Source of the DNA: Candidatus Arcanibacter lacustris
GTDB lineage: Bacteria > Pseudomonadota > Alphaproteobacteria > Rickettsiales > Arcanibacteraceae
Reading direction: 5' to 3'
Length of the DNA stretch: 15,496 bases
Assembly: GCA_000970895.1 (NCBI GenBank)
Contig: JYHA01000050.1
Span: 1 to 15,496, forward strand
Positions within the stretch are counted from its first letter, which is position 1, and every line of letters begins with the position of its first letter. Under the pieces are notes generated by a model that worked only from the letters and a program-made list of their open reading frames with translations, was not told where the DNA came from and made no database searches. Of the stretch, positions 7,588-14,276 are shown one piece after another. The translations under genes were made by a program, and so were the position numbers.

Positions 7588-8025
7588 ATGGTACAAAGTA
7601 ACTTTACTAATCCTTTTGCTGAAATGTTCAAAATGTTTGGTGAAAACAATATGATGGGTAAAATGCCTGGTTTTGACATGAGTCAAATGATGAATATGCA
7701 ACGTCGTAATGCAGAAGCAATGGGATCTATGGGTCAGGTTATGGCAGAAGGCATGCAAACTATGATGAAACGTCAAGGAGAAATGATGCATTCTGGTGCA
7801 AATCAAGTGATGCATTTGGTTAAAGAAATATCAGCTTCACCTGAAATGGGTATGCAAAAAAGTGCTTCTTTCGTTAAACATGGTTTAGAAAATGCTAGTT
7901 CTAATGCTCGTGAAATGATGGATGTGGCTATGAAATCTGGCATGGAAGTATTTGATATGATGAGTAAAAAAATCTCAGAAAATATGGAATGTGCAAGCCC
8001 ATGTATGGCTAAGAAAAAAGCATAA
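7588..8025 (+). CDS. methionine-rich phasin-like protein
   Basis: The 145-residue product starts with NPFAEMFKMFGEN and continues as a series of amphipathic helical segments, in the manner of alphaproteobacterial phasins (proteins that coat polyhydroxyalkanoate granules). The central and C-terminal region (about 75-130) has the HLVKEISASPEMGMQKSASF and LENASSNAREMMDVA pattern of the phasin_2 type. By my count 29 of 145 residues are Met, which is exceptional. There is no signal peptide or membrane segment. ATG 7588 is favoured by the ATGGAGA element at 7573-7579; an in-frame TTG at 7516 overlaps the putative promoter and lacks a ribosome binding site. A strong terminator follows, so it is probably monocistronic. 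A membrane-associated or chaperone-like role instead of granule binding is possible, as no polymer synthase is seen here. Confidence 0.72.
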   Translation: MVQSNFTNPFAEMFKMFGENNMMGKMPGFDMSQMMNMQRRNAEAMGSMGQVMAEGMQTMMKRQGEMMHSGANQVMHLVKEISASPEMGMQKSASFVKHGLENASSNAREMMDVAMKSGMEVFDMMSKKISENMECASPCMAKKKA

Positions 8026-8052
8026 GTTAATTTGCTTTTTATAAGATAATGA

Positions 8053-8092
8053 ATTAGGATGCTATTGTAATGATAGTGTCCTAATTTTTTTT
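8053..8092 (+). terminator. strong rho-independent terminator after phasin gene
   Basis: A 13-bp stem pairs 8053-8065 (ATTAGGATGCTAT) with 8073-8085, with two G-U wobbles and a 7-nt loop, followed by a run of eight T. It lies 28 bp after the phasin stop. Confidence 0.9.
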
Positions 8093-8131
8093 ATTGGGTT
8101 GGTCTTGAGGATACGAAAGAAATCGCTTGCC

Positions 8132-8190
8132 CAGTTTGTCATCCTTCGGCTATAGACTTTTAGACCTACTAGCCGAAGGATGACAAACTG
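8132..8190. repeat. perfect 20-bp inverted repeat (palindromic element)
   Basis: Arms 8132-8151 and 8171-8190 are exact reverse complements over 20 bp, around a 19-nt centre. The left arm contains TGTCATCCTTCGGC. The GTCATCC core recurs at the ends of the large palindrome (13731-13737) and at 1371-1377. Perfect GTCATCC palindromes between genes are characteristic of dispersed palindromic repeats in Rickettsia-like genomes. There is no T-run after either arm, and the phasin terminator is already upstream, so termination is not its obvious role. Confidence 0.85.
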
Positions 8191-8240
8191 AGGAAAATAC
8201 TGTTCCTTATCTCAAACTGACCTATATTATATGTTGATAT

Positions 8241-9488
8241 ATGTTCGATCAAATTCAAAAAAATATCTTTACTCAAGATTCTATTTTAGATCTTAAAACC
8301 ATCCCTCAGGATTCATCTGCTATTAGCGTTGAGGTTGATCCTATGCTCAAAGTGAATGATAATATCAATAGTTTCGATGATTATATTAGTGATTATTTTG
8401 TCATATGGAAAAATATTCCTTCTGACTTTAATCCAGCATTGCCCAGTAGATTAGAAATCGGTGATTATGAGTATAATTTTGCTAGTCATCTAGATGATTG
8501 GTATGATCTGTTAGTAGATAATGCTAATATGAGTAGCCTTAGTGATGATCCTCAGAAATTTATGGTAACTACATCTACTGATCTTCGTTATCTGCCAACC
8601 AATTCTCCATCATATCATAATCCACTTGATGCGGGGCAGGGCTATCATTTTGATAATATTCAACAAAATTTACTTAGAATTGGCGAGCCATTGCTAGTAT
8701 TTCATTATAGTAAGGACCAAAAATATGCTTTTGTGCTAATTAATGCCAAAGCATATGGTTTTGTAGCGGTAAATCATATAGCAAAAGTAACCAAAGAGCG
8801 TGCATTAGGGCTTATGAATTCAGATTATGCGATGATCGCAAATGATGATAGCTCTATATATTATAAAGATGATTATGTAACATCGCTTGATATGGGTGCT
8901 ATATTACCTATTGATAATGGTGATCTTAAGCTTCCTGTTAGGAATATCGATGGAGGATTGGATTTAATAACGGTCAACGCCGACTATGAGAATATTATAA
9001 AAACCCCACTAGAGTTTAATTTAGCTAATGTAAAATTGATAGTGGATAAATTGATAGATAAACCATATGGTTGGGCGGGTCATTTAGGTAATAGGGATTG
9101 TGCGCAATTAACAAAAGATTATTTTGCGGTGTTTGGCAAATTAATACCAATTTTTTCAGCAGAGCAGAGTAAGGTTGGGGAAATAATTGATCTGTCGAGT
9201 TATGGTAAGATGCAAAAACTAGCAAAAATCAAATCATTACCAATCTATAAGACCATATTATATACCAAAGGTCATGTAGTGATTTATATGGGTGAGTATA
9301 ATAAACTTCCTATTATTTTCCATGCTAGATGGGGGGTGCCTCTATATGACTCAACTTTTAATGAATATCGCTATATTATTGGTAAGTCAGTTCTAACTTC
9401 GTTGGAATTTGGTAGCGATCTTGCTGGTTTTGATCTTAAACATAGTAGTTTCTTAGAGAGTATCTCATCTGCTTCTATTGTTATTTAG
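8241..9488 (+). CDS. SH3b-SH3b-NlpC/P60 cysteine peptidase (peptidoglycan endopeptidase)
   Basis: The 415-residue protein has the layout of the N_NLPC_P60 / SH3b1 / SH3b2 / NlpC-P60 family. An N-terminal stabilising region (about 25-100) is followed by two SH3-like domains (about 105-180 and 185-245) and a catalytic domain from about 255. The catalytic triad appears complete: C287 in YGWAGHLGNRDCAQL, H345 in GHVVIYMG and H361 in FHARWG. Related enzymes cut the gamma-D-glutamyl to diamino-acid bond in cell-wall peptides, often in recycling. The usual Ser after the catalytic Cys (RDCS) is Ala here. No signal peptide is present, and an in-frame TGA (8235-8237) directly precedes ATG 8241. No Shine-Dalgarno sequence is visible. 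The protein is therefore either cytoplasmic or has lost its original 5' end. Confidence 0.85.
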   Translation: MFDQIQKNIFTQDSILDLKTIPQDSSAISVEVDPMLKVNDNINSFDDYISDYFVIWKNIPSDFNPALPSRLEIGDYEYNFASHLDDWYDLLVDNANMSSLSDDPQKFMVTTSTDLRYLPTNSPSYHNPLDAGQGYHFDNIQQNLLRIGEPLLVFHYSKDQKYAFVLINAKAYGFVAVNHIAKVTKERALGLMNSDYAMIANDDSSIYYKDDYVTSLDMGAILPIDNGDLKLPVRNIDGGLDLITVNADYENIIKTPLEFNLANVKLIVDKLIDKPYGWAGHLGNRDCAQLTKDYFAVFGKLIPIFSAEQSKVGEIIDLSSYGKMQKLAKIKSLPIYKTILYTKGHVVIYMGEYNKLPIIFHARWGVPLYDSTFNEYRYIIGKSVLTSLEFGSDLAGFDLKHSSFLESISSASIVI

Positions 9489-9905
9489 TAAGTATAACCA
9501 CCTGTAATATGCTAACTATTTTAGTTATTGTGATATTACTTTCAAATCCAAGTAAAAATCAGTTTATAAATACAAAAATTTTCTCTATACTGTTACCTAG
9601 AATTACATAAAAGTAATACCGAGTGCTCAAAATATTGATGAGTGCGGGTATTTTATATAAGAGATAAAAGAAGCTTAGCAAAATAGCTAATTGAAATAAT
9701 TGATTCAAGCTTGAATTTAAAAAGATAAGATTGATCTTCCTTATGTTTACATGAGTTTTGGTAGTCGGAGTTACTCGAAAAAAATAAATATTTAGATATT
9801 TAAATTGTTATAGTAAATAACTTGAGATTTTTTAACATCAAGACATAAATTGAAAATAGCTTTGCTTGGGCTTCGAATAATAATTTTTAATTAATTGGAG
9901 CAAGA
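9489..9905 (+). promoter_or_regulatory. 417-bp gap: leader region of RNase E gene
   Basis: No gene is seen. An imperfect hairpin (AATACC 9615-9620 with GGTATT 9647-9652, then TTTA) may terminate the peptidase transcript. Small palindromes follow: TTAGC/GCTAA (9675-9690) and a perfect 14-bp ATTCAAGCTTGAAT (9703-9716). At 9808-9825 lies TTATAGTAAATAACTTGA, which matches the end of the large palindrome at 13805 with one base missing. In E. coli a long structured rne leader mediates feedback control by RNase E; a similar role here is inference. Confidence 0.45.
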
Positions 9906-11885
9906 GTGTCTAAAATAATACTAATAGATGGGGTTTATCCTGAAGAAACAAGGGTAGTAATACATGAGAATAATTTAATACAGGAATTTGATTACGAAAC
10001 AGCGGCAAAAAAACAAATAAAAGGTAATATTTACTTAGCGAAAGTAACGAGAGTAGAGCCATCTCTACAAGCAGCCTTTATTGATTATGGTGGAGGGAAG
10101 CACGGTTTTCTACCATTTAATGAGATCCACCCAGATTATTTCAATGTACCTATTTCAGATCGAAAATCTTCAGGCGAAGAGCTTGTGGAGTTTAATCACG
10201 AAGAAATAACTAGCCAGATAAGATCTATTGAGCCTCCTGTTTTTTCTAATGAAGAAATAGAGGAAGTAATTGAAGAAGAAGAGGTTGTTGTTGATGAAGT
10301 TTTAAGTGAAGTAGATCAAACAGTTATTGCCTATGAAGAGACTGACTTAAATCTACAAGAAAAATCAGAAGAAGATGATGAAGATCATGATGCTGATGAA
10401 ATTGAAATAGATGAAACGGAAGATAAATCATCTGCATTTAATCCATATAAATCATATAATATTCAAGAAGTTATCAAAAAAAACCAAGTAATAGTAGTAC
10501 AAGCAATTAAAGAAGAAAGAGGTAATAAGGGTGCTACTTTTACCAGTTTTATTTCTTTAGCAGGGCGTTATTGTGTATTAATGCCAAATAGCGATAAGCA
10601 AAGTGGGATTTCTAGAAGAATTGATAATTTTGATGATAGAAAAAGATTAAAATCAATTATTTCAGCTCTTACAGTTCCAGCTGGTGTTAGTGTTATAGTA
10701 AGAACCGCGGGATGTAGTAGAACTAGAGCTGAGATTACTAGAGACTATGATTATTTAGTTAGACTATGGAATAATATTAGAGATCATATTTTAGCTTCTA
10801 AAGCACCGAGCTTTATTCATGAAGAAGGTGACTTAATCAAACGTACTATTCGTGATTTATATGATAATACCATTGATGAGATTTTGGTACAGGGTGAAGT
10901 TTCTTTCAAACAAGCCAAAGAATTCATCAAAATGATCATCCCAACTCATGCTCATAAAGTAAAACAATATCGTAGTAAGGTGCCTATTTTCTGTAAATAT
11001 CAAATAGATGGTCAATTATCAGCCCTTTATAGTACGATTGCAGAGCTTAAATCTGGTGGTTATATTGTAATCAATCAAACAGAAGCTTTGATTTCAATCG
11101 ATGTGAATTCTGGTAGATCAACTTCTGAACGTAATATCGAAGAAACAGCAGCTAAAACTAATCTAGAAGCAGTATATGAAACTGCAAGACAATTAAGACT
11201 TAGAGATTTATCAGGACTTATAGTAATTGATTTTATCGATATGCTAGATTCTAGAAATAGAAAATTAATTGAAAGAGAAATGAGAGAGGCTCTTAAAAAT
11301 GATAGGGCTAAAATTCAGCTAGGATCAATTAGTGCTTTTGGTTTGTTTGAAATGTCTCGTCAGAGATTGCGCCCAAGCTTTATTGAGGCAAATAGTATTA
11401 AATGTGGACATTGTAATGGTAAGGGAACTGTAAGGGCTCCTGAATCAAATGCAGTATTAATTTTAAGAACTATAGAGAATGAAATTTGCAAAGGTGATTA
11501 TGAGCAAGCAAATTTATATACTCATCCAGATGTAGCTATTTATTTGCTTAACCATAAAAGAAAAGATATTGCTGAAATTGAGACTAGATATCGCACTAAA
11601 ATTATGTTCTTCCAAGATGTTAAATCAACTCCAGATAGTTTTTCTATTGAAAGAATCAAGAGTGGTTCAATGGCTAAACAAGATGTTCCTATGAATGTGG
11701 CGCCGGTCTATGATGATGGTTCGATTGTAGATAATGGGCAAGAAAATGAGAATAAATCTCCTAAGAAGAATTGGAAGAGTCGTGGCTCTGATGCTGATGC
11801 TGATGAAGTGGAAGTTAAGCCAGCCAAGCCTGTGCATAATCACCCTTCAAAGAAATTTAATAAAAAAACCTATCAAAAACAATGA
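9906..11885 (+). CDS. rne: ribonuclease E, C-terminal tail frameshifted
   Basis: RNase E is the endonuclease that starts mRNA decay and matures rRNA and tRNA. The frame encodes 659 residues. The S1 RNA-binding domain begins near 36 (GNIYLAKVTRVEPSLQAAF) and is interrupted by a very acidic insert (about 87-180), as in alphaproteobacterial enzymes. The catalytic core follows, with metal ligands D399 in ISIDVNSG and D442 in IVIDFIDM, and the zinc-link CGHC (C500, C503) used in tetramer formation. From about 580 the chain becomes polar and basic, typical of the disordered scaffold. The start is GTG 9906, with GGAG at 9897-9900. The frame ends at TGA 11883-11885 just after A7 and A5 runs, while a matching basic tail continues one base out of frame to 12066. 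The catalytic half is intact. Confidence 0.93.
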   Translation: MSKIILIDGVYPEETRVVIHENNLIQEFDYETAAKKQIKGNIYLAKVTRVEPSLQAAFIDYGGGKHGFLPFNEIHPDYFNVPISDRKSSGEELVEFNHEEITSQIRSIEPPVFSNEEIEEVIEEEEVVVDEVLSEVDQTVIAYEETDLNLQEKSEEDDEDHDADEIEIDETEDKSSAFNPYKSYNIQEVIKKNQVIVVQAIKEERGNKGATFTSFISLAGRYCVLMPNSDKQSGISRRIDNFDDRKRLKSIISALTVPAGVSVIVRTAGCSRTRAEITRDYDYLVRLWNNIRDHILASKAPSFIHEEGDLIKRTIRDLYDNTIDEILVQGEVSFKQAKEFIKMIIPTHAHKVKQYRSKVPIFCKYQIDGQLSALYSTIAELKSGGYIVINQTEALISIDVNSGRSTSERNIEETAAKTNLEAVYETARQLRLRDLSGLIVIDFIDMLDSRNRKLIEREMREALKNDRAKIQLGSISAFGLFEMSRQRLRPSFIEANSIKCGHCNGKGTVRAPESNAVLILRTIENEICKGDYEQANLYTHPDVAIYLLNHKRKDIAEIETRYRTKIMFFQDVKSTPDSFSIERIKSGSMAKQDVPMNVAPVYDDGSIVDNGQENENKSPKKNWKSRGSDADADEVEVKPAKPVHNHPSKKFNKKTYQKQ

Positions 11886-12066
11886 AAAAGAAGCTGTTAT
11901 AGTAGCTGAAGAAGTTGTTAAAGAAGAGGTTAAAAAAGAAAGCTACTCTAAAAGAAGAAAGAGATTTAATCGCGATAGAGCTGCAAAAAATGCTGTTCGT
12001 GAAACTATCCAAAAACCAGAGCAACCTTCTCTTTTACAAGGATTATGGAGAAGAATCGTAGATTAA
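11886..12066 (+). pseudogene. rne: out-of-frame C-terminal tail of RNase E
   Basis: In the +1 frame, translation runs on after the rne stop as EKEAVIVAEEVVKEEVKKES, then an arginine/lysine-rich stretch (SKRRKRFNRDRAAKN), and closes with PSLLQGLWRRIVD and TAA. The composition matches an RNase E scaffold tail. The final GLW-RR resembles the GWW-type C-terminal motif by which alphaproteobacterial RNase E binds polynucleotide phosphorylase. Removing a single A from the A5 run (11875-11879) or the A7 run (11862-11868) joins the frames. An ATG at 11734 opens this frame, but the part overlapping rne looks like a shadow. Confidence 0.75.
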
Positions 12067-12088
12067 CTATTATTGATATTTAAAATAT

Positions 12089-12448
12089 ATGGCACAGAAC
12101 ATAGGAGCATTACTTAAGGAAAAAAGACTTGATCTTGGATTGAGTTTGGATGATGCTTCCTGTGCCATAAAAGTTAGAGCCAAATATCTTAAATTGTTAG
12201 AAGATGATATTAACGAGAAAGAAACCCCTCCAACTGTCTATATGCTTGGTTACTTAAAATTATATGCTAATTTTTTAGGGTTAGACGGTAAGCAAATTAT
12301 AGATCAAATCTATGTTTTTACTAAAGAAGAATACCCATCTATGAATGATACGCATCATGTAAAAAGTGATCCTTCTGCCAAAATCATCCTTATTTCATTA
12401 TTTTCTTTGATTTTATTGCTAATCTTATGGTCTAGTAATATTTTTTAA
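12089..12448 (+). CDS. RodZ-like helix-turn-helix membrane protein, short form
   Basis: The 119-residue product has an N-terminal helix-turn-helix of the RodZ type (about 1-75, with IGALLKEKRLDLGLSLDDAS and the YLKLLEDD and YMLGYLKLYANFLGLD helices). A polar linker and one C-terminal membrane segment follow (about 97-116, IILISLFSLILLLILW). RodZ links MreB filaments to the inner membrane and helps set cell shape. This protein lacks the periplasmic domain of full RodZ and ends almost at the membrane. There is no clear ribosome binding site before ATG 12089, which lies 22 bp after the end of the displaced RNase E tail. A transcription-factor role for the HTH is less likely given the membrane anchor. 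Confidence 0.7.
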   Translation: MAQNIGALLKEKRLDLGLSLDDASCAIKVRAKYLKLLEDDINEKETPPTVYMLGYLKLYANFLGLDGKQIIDQIYVFTKEEYPSMNDTHHVKSDPSAKIILISLFSLILLLILWSSNIF

Positions 12449-12464
12449 CCTGTTGTTATCTTTT

Positions 12465-12490
12465 TTATCATAAAATAAATATGATAATAT
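12465..12490 (+). promoter_or_regulatory. hairpin and possible extended -10 promoter before the 12510 gene
   Basis: TTATCAT (12465-12471) and ATGATAA (12481-12487) form an inverted repeat. Overlapping it, TG at 12482-12483 followed by TAATAT (12485-12490) resembles an extended -10 box. No good -35 box is present. It could be an operator or a weak terminator of the RodZ-like gene. Confidence 0.3.
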
Positions 12491-12509
12491 AAAAACAAAA
12501 GAGATATAT

Positions 12510-13475
12510 ATGGTAAAAGACGAAGAATCTAAAAAAGAAATACAAGCCCAAATCAATAAATTAAAAGAAGATCTTCATAGTTGTAGAACTATAGAGGAAA
12601 TATCTGGTGTAATAAATTCAAATCAAGCTTTAATCGCACAAGCAAGCGCTGCAGGAATTGATGTCTCTGCTATTGAGCGTGCAATGTCTTCTAATAAAGC
12701 AACTACAATAGGTGCAGAAGATAGCAAATCTCAAGAAAAAGCTCCAAATCTTGAGCATCAAGAATTAGAAAGGGCAAATAAAGTTTATAATGAGATTACT
12801 GATAAATATAAGGATGCTGAAGATGTGCAACTAGGGAAAAGATTATTATCAGGAGAGCAATTAACTGATGATGAGCTTAGAAAATTGCAGCAAGCTCGTG
12901 CTAATTTGAGCGAAGAAGAGAAAGAGAAAAGAAAAGAAGATGGTAATCAATTACTTGAAGCTGCCCAAATATTTAAGAAAGATGCTGTTAAATTAGAACA
13001 AGAAATCAAACATTTAGAAGAGAGAATATTTTTATCAAAAGATGAAGAGGAGAGGATAAGGCATAAATCTAATATAAGAGTTAAAGAAGATAAAATCTCT
13101 GATCATACATTTAAAATAGATGATATTAAGAAAGTGCTAAATATTTTGCATGATAAGGGTTTTGATATTTTTACACAACGACAAGAAAATCAAGAATCAC
13201 AGAAAAATAAAATCTCTGATAATAATTCCTTAGCTAAAAAAGACGATAATATAAGTAAAGATTTGCTAAATCTAATCAAGGAAAATAAGGATACTGCTGG
13301 TATTAGTACAAATAATGCTCAATCAGATAATGCCAAGTCAGATAATGCCAAGTCAGATAATGATCTTCCTACAAAAAAGAAAAAATCTTCTTTTGTATCT
13401 AGTAATCCATCTAAATTCGTAGCTACTACTCCAGCTAAACATGAAAATCCCAATGATCCTAAAACGCCAGATTAA
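12510..13475 (+). CDS. charged coiled-coil protein of unknown function, likely truncated at the 3' end
   Basis: I do not recognise this 321-residue protein. It is very hydrophilic and rich in Lys, Glu, Asp and Asn, with no signal peptide or membrane segment. Helical, coiled-coil-like stretches cover about 1-30 and 145-215 (for example KLEQEIKHLEERI). The LLSGEQLTDDELRKLQ motif (112-127) recalls the LTxxELxxLQ motif in the minus-strand gene ending at 696. Residues 270-284 include a short SDNAK tandem repeat, followed by a low-complexity Lys/Ser/Pro tail. ATG 12510 has a modest AAAGAGA site upstream. After the TAA the same frame continues for 21 polar codons to TAG, suggesting a recent nonsense change. 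A secreted effector is conceivable given the composition, but nothing specific supports it. Confidence 0.65.
   Translation: MVKDEESKKEIQAQINKLKEDLHSCRTIEEISGVINSNQALIAQASAAGIDVSAIERAMSSNKATTIGAEDSKSQEKAPNLEHQELERANKVYNEITDKYKDAEDVQLGKRLLSGEQLTDDELRKLQQARANLSEEEKEKRKEDGNQLLEAAQIFKKDAVKLEQEIKHLEERIFLSKDEEERIRHKSNIRVKEDKISDHTFKIDDIKKVLNILHDKGFDIFTQRQENQESQKNKISDNNSLAKKDDNISKDLLNLIKENKDTAGISTNNAQSDNAKSDNAKSDNDLPTKKKKSSFVSSNPSKFVATTPAKHENPNDPKTPD
13323..13362 (+). repeat. 15-bp tandem repeat within the 12510 gene
   Basis: TCAGATAATGCCAAG occurs twice in succession (13323-13352), followed by a 10-bp partial third copy. It encodes SDNAK repeats, so length changes would keep the frame. Confidence 0.85.
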
Positions 13476-13541
13476 ACTCCTAATGGCAAGACAAATGGGC
13501 GTAATAAGGGACAGTCTAGTGGTCATATTCCAGGAAGCTAG
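13476..13541 (+). pseudogene. in-frame continuation after the 12510 gene stop
   Basis: Directly after TAA (13473-13475) the same frame reads TPNGKTNGRNKGQSSGHIPG and one further Ser, then TAG. The polar, Gly/Asn/Lys-rich sequence continues the style of the preceding tail (NPNDPKTPD). It is probably the original C-terminus cut off by one nonsense substitution. The stretch is short, so chance cannot be excluded. Confidence 0.45.
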
Positions 13542-13548
13542 GTTGGGT

Positions 13549-13583
13549 TAACTTTATATGTTTTTTAAAAAACGTATAAGTTA
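13549..13583 (+). terminator. AT-rich hairpin after the 12510 gene, possible bidirectional terminator
   Basis: TAACTTTATATG plus T6 (13549-13566) pairs with A6 plus CGTATAAGTTA (13567-13583), with one bulged T and one G-U pair. It lies just after the TAG at 13541. The T-run is within the stem rather than after it, so termination is plausible but not certain. A second small hairpin, TTATCCC/GGGGTAA (13594-13611), follows. Confidence 0.45.
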
Positions 13584-13863
13584 CGTCTCTCTCTTATCCC
13601 TAACTGGGGTAAGTTATAATGCTATTAGCTTTGGTCAATCTTTAAGACAAAACACTAGATTGATAAAATGAATTACATTCAATTAAATGAAGTTAAATTA
13701 CGTAGGTCCCCGAGGATAAGAAAGGGGTCGTCATCCTGGAGGGAGATTTTTATAAAAGAAAAATCGACCGATAGGATCCACAAATTACTAGCACTATCAA
13801 TGTATTATAGTAAACTAACTTGAATTAGGGAACTTTCTGACCCCAGGCTGACTTCTTCTGGCT

Positions 13864-13897
13864 AGAAGCTCTTGGGGCTTTAGCCCTTAGAGCTTCT
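13864..13897 (+). repeat. left inner side hairpin of the nested palindrome
   Basis: AGAAGCTCT pairs with AGAGCTTCT, and GGGCT with AGCCC inside it, with 2-nt internal loops and a TT apex. Its counterpart on the right arm (13996-14030) has AGAAGATCT/AGATCTTCT and AGACCT/AGGTCT. The stem is kept although the bases differ. Confidence 0.85.
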
Positions 13898-13995
13898 TGA
13901 CCAGTAGATCCCCATCGGCTCTTGTTAAAAGCCTACACCATGACTATCTTTTGTGAATTTTGTGGGGCAAGAGCCTTAAGGAGATCCCCTGGTCA

Positions 13996-14030
13996 AGAAG
14001 ATCTAAAGACCTGAAGGTCTAAGATCTTCT
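13996..14030 (+). repeat. right inner side hairpin of the nested palindrome
   Basis: AGAAGATCT (13996-14004) pairs with AGATCTTCT (14022-14030), and AGACCT with AGGTCT inside it. It occupies the position mirror-image to the left hairpin and differs from it by paired substitutions. Confidence 0.85.
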
Positions 14031-14204
14031 AGCCAGAGGAAGTAAAATTGGGGTCAGAAAGTTCCCTAATTCAAGTTACTTTACTATAAAAGATTAAAGA
14101 TGGATCTTACCCGCTTGTTTTGTCTTAAAAAGACAAAACATCTCTCCAGGATGACGAACCCTCATTTTAAGCAGAAATCCTTATTTGCACTAAAGTTCCA
14201 TATC

Positions 14205-14276
14205 CTGCCAATTCTAAGATAAGAAAGAGCGGCTATGACCTGAGTTAATGCTTATTTCTTATCTTAGAATTGGCAG
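14205..14276. repeat. perfect 22-bp inverted repeat
   Basis: The arms at 14205-14226 (starting CTGCCAATTCTAAG) and 14255-14276 are exact complements over 22 bp around a 28-nt centre. No T-run follows. It lies between the nested palindrome and the transposase gene and shares no obvious sequence with the GTCATCC palindromes, so it may be a separate element or the remnant of a mobile-element end. Confidence 0.85.

Larger units (their letters stand above)
13728..14157. repeat. large nested palindrome with four side hairpins (composite palindromic element)
   Basis: The outer arms TCGTCATCCTGGAG (13728-13741) and their exact complement (14144-14157) enclose a second arm pair: 13806-13845 against 14049-14088, 39 of 40 bp complementary, bounded by TATAGTAAA and TTTACTATA. 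Further inside, CTTCTTGACCAG and CTCTTG blocks pair around a centre near 13925-13967. At equivalent places in each arm sits a local hairpin: 13745-13765 and 14116-14140 outside, 13864-13897 and 13996-14030 inside. Paired hairpins differ in sequence between the arms, but each keeps its own complementarity. The outer parts have the form GTCATCC, hairpin, GGATCCA, which resembles small rickettsial palindromic repeats. No coding frame is seen. It could be a transposase-less mobile element or a structured RNA. Confidence 0.85.

Noticed and set aside
7552..7815. Minus-strand His-rich open frame
   Set aside because: The His richness is simply the antisense of the many ATG codons in the Met-rich phasin gene.
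9025..9225. Minus-strand open frame inside the NlpC/P60 gene
   Set aside because: Antisense to the catalytic domain, with no start signal.
11734..11860. Independent gene starting at ATG 11734 within rne
   Set aside because: The overlapping part has the odd composition of an out-of-frame reading and no ribosome binding site. Only the part after about 11870 looks like real coding sequence, and it belongs to rne.
13323..13362. CRISPR-like repeat
   Set aside because: The repeats are 15 bp, directly tandem without spacers, and in frame within a gene.
13615..13620. TATAAT as a promoter
   Set aside because: No -35 box at the right spacing and no gene downstream until 14525.
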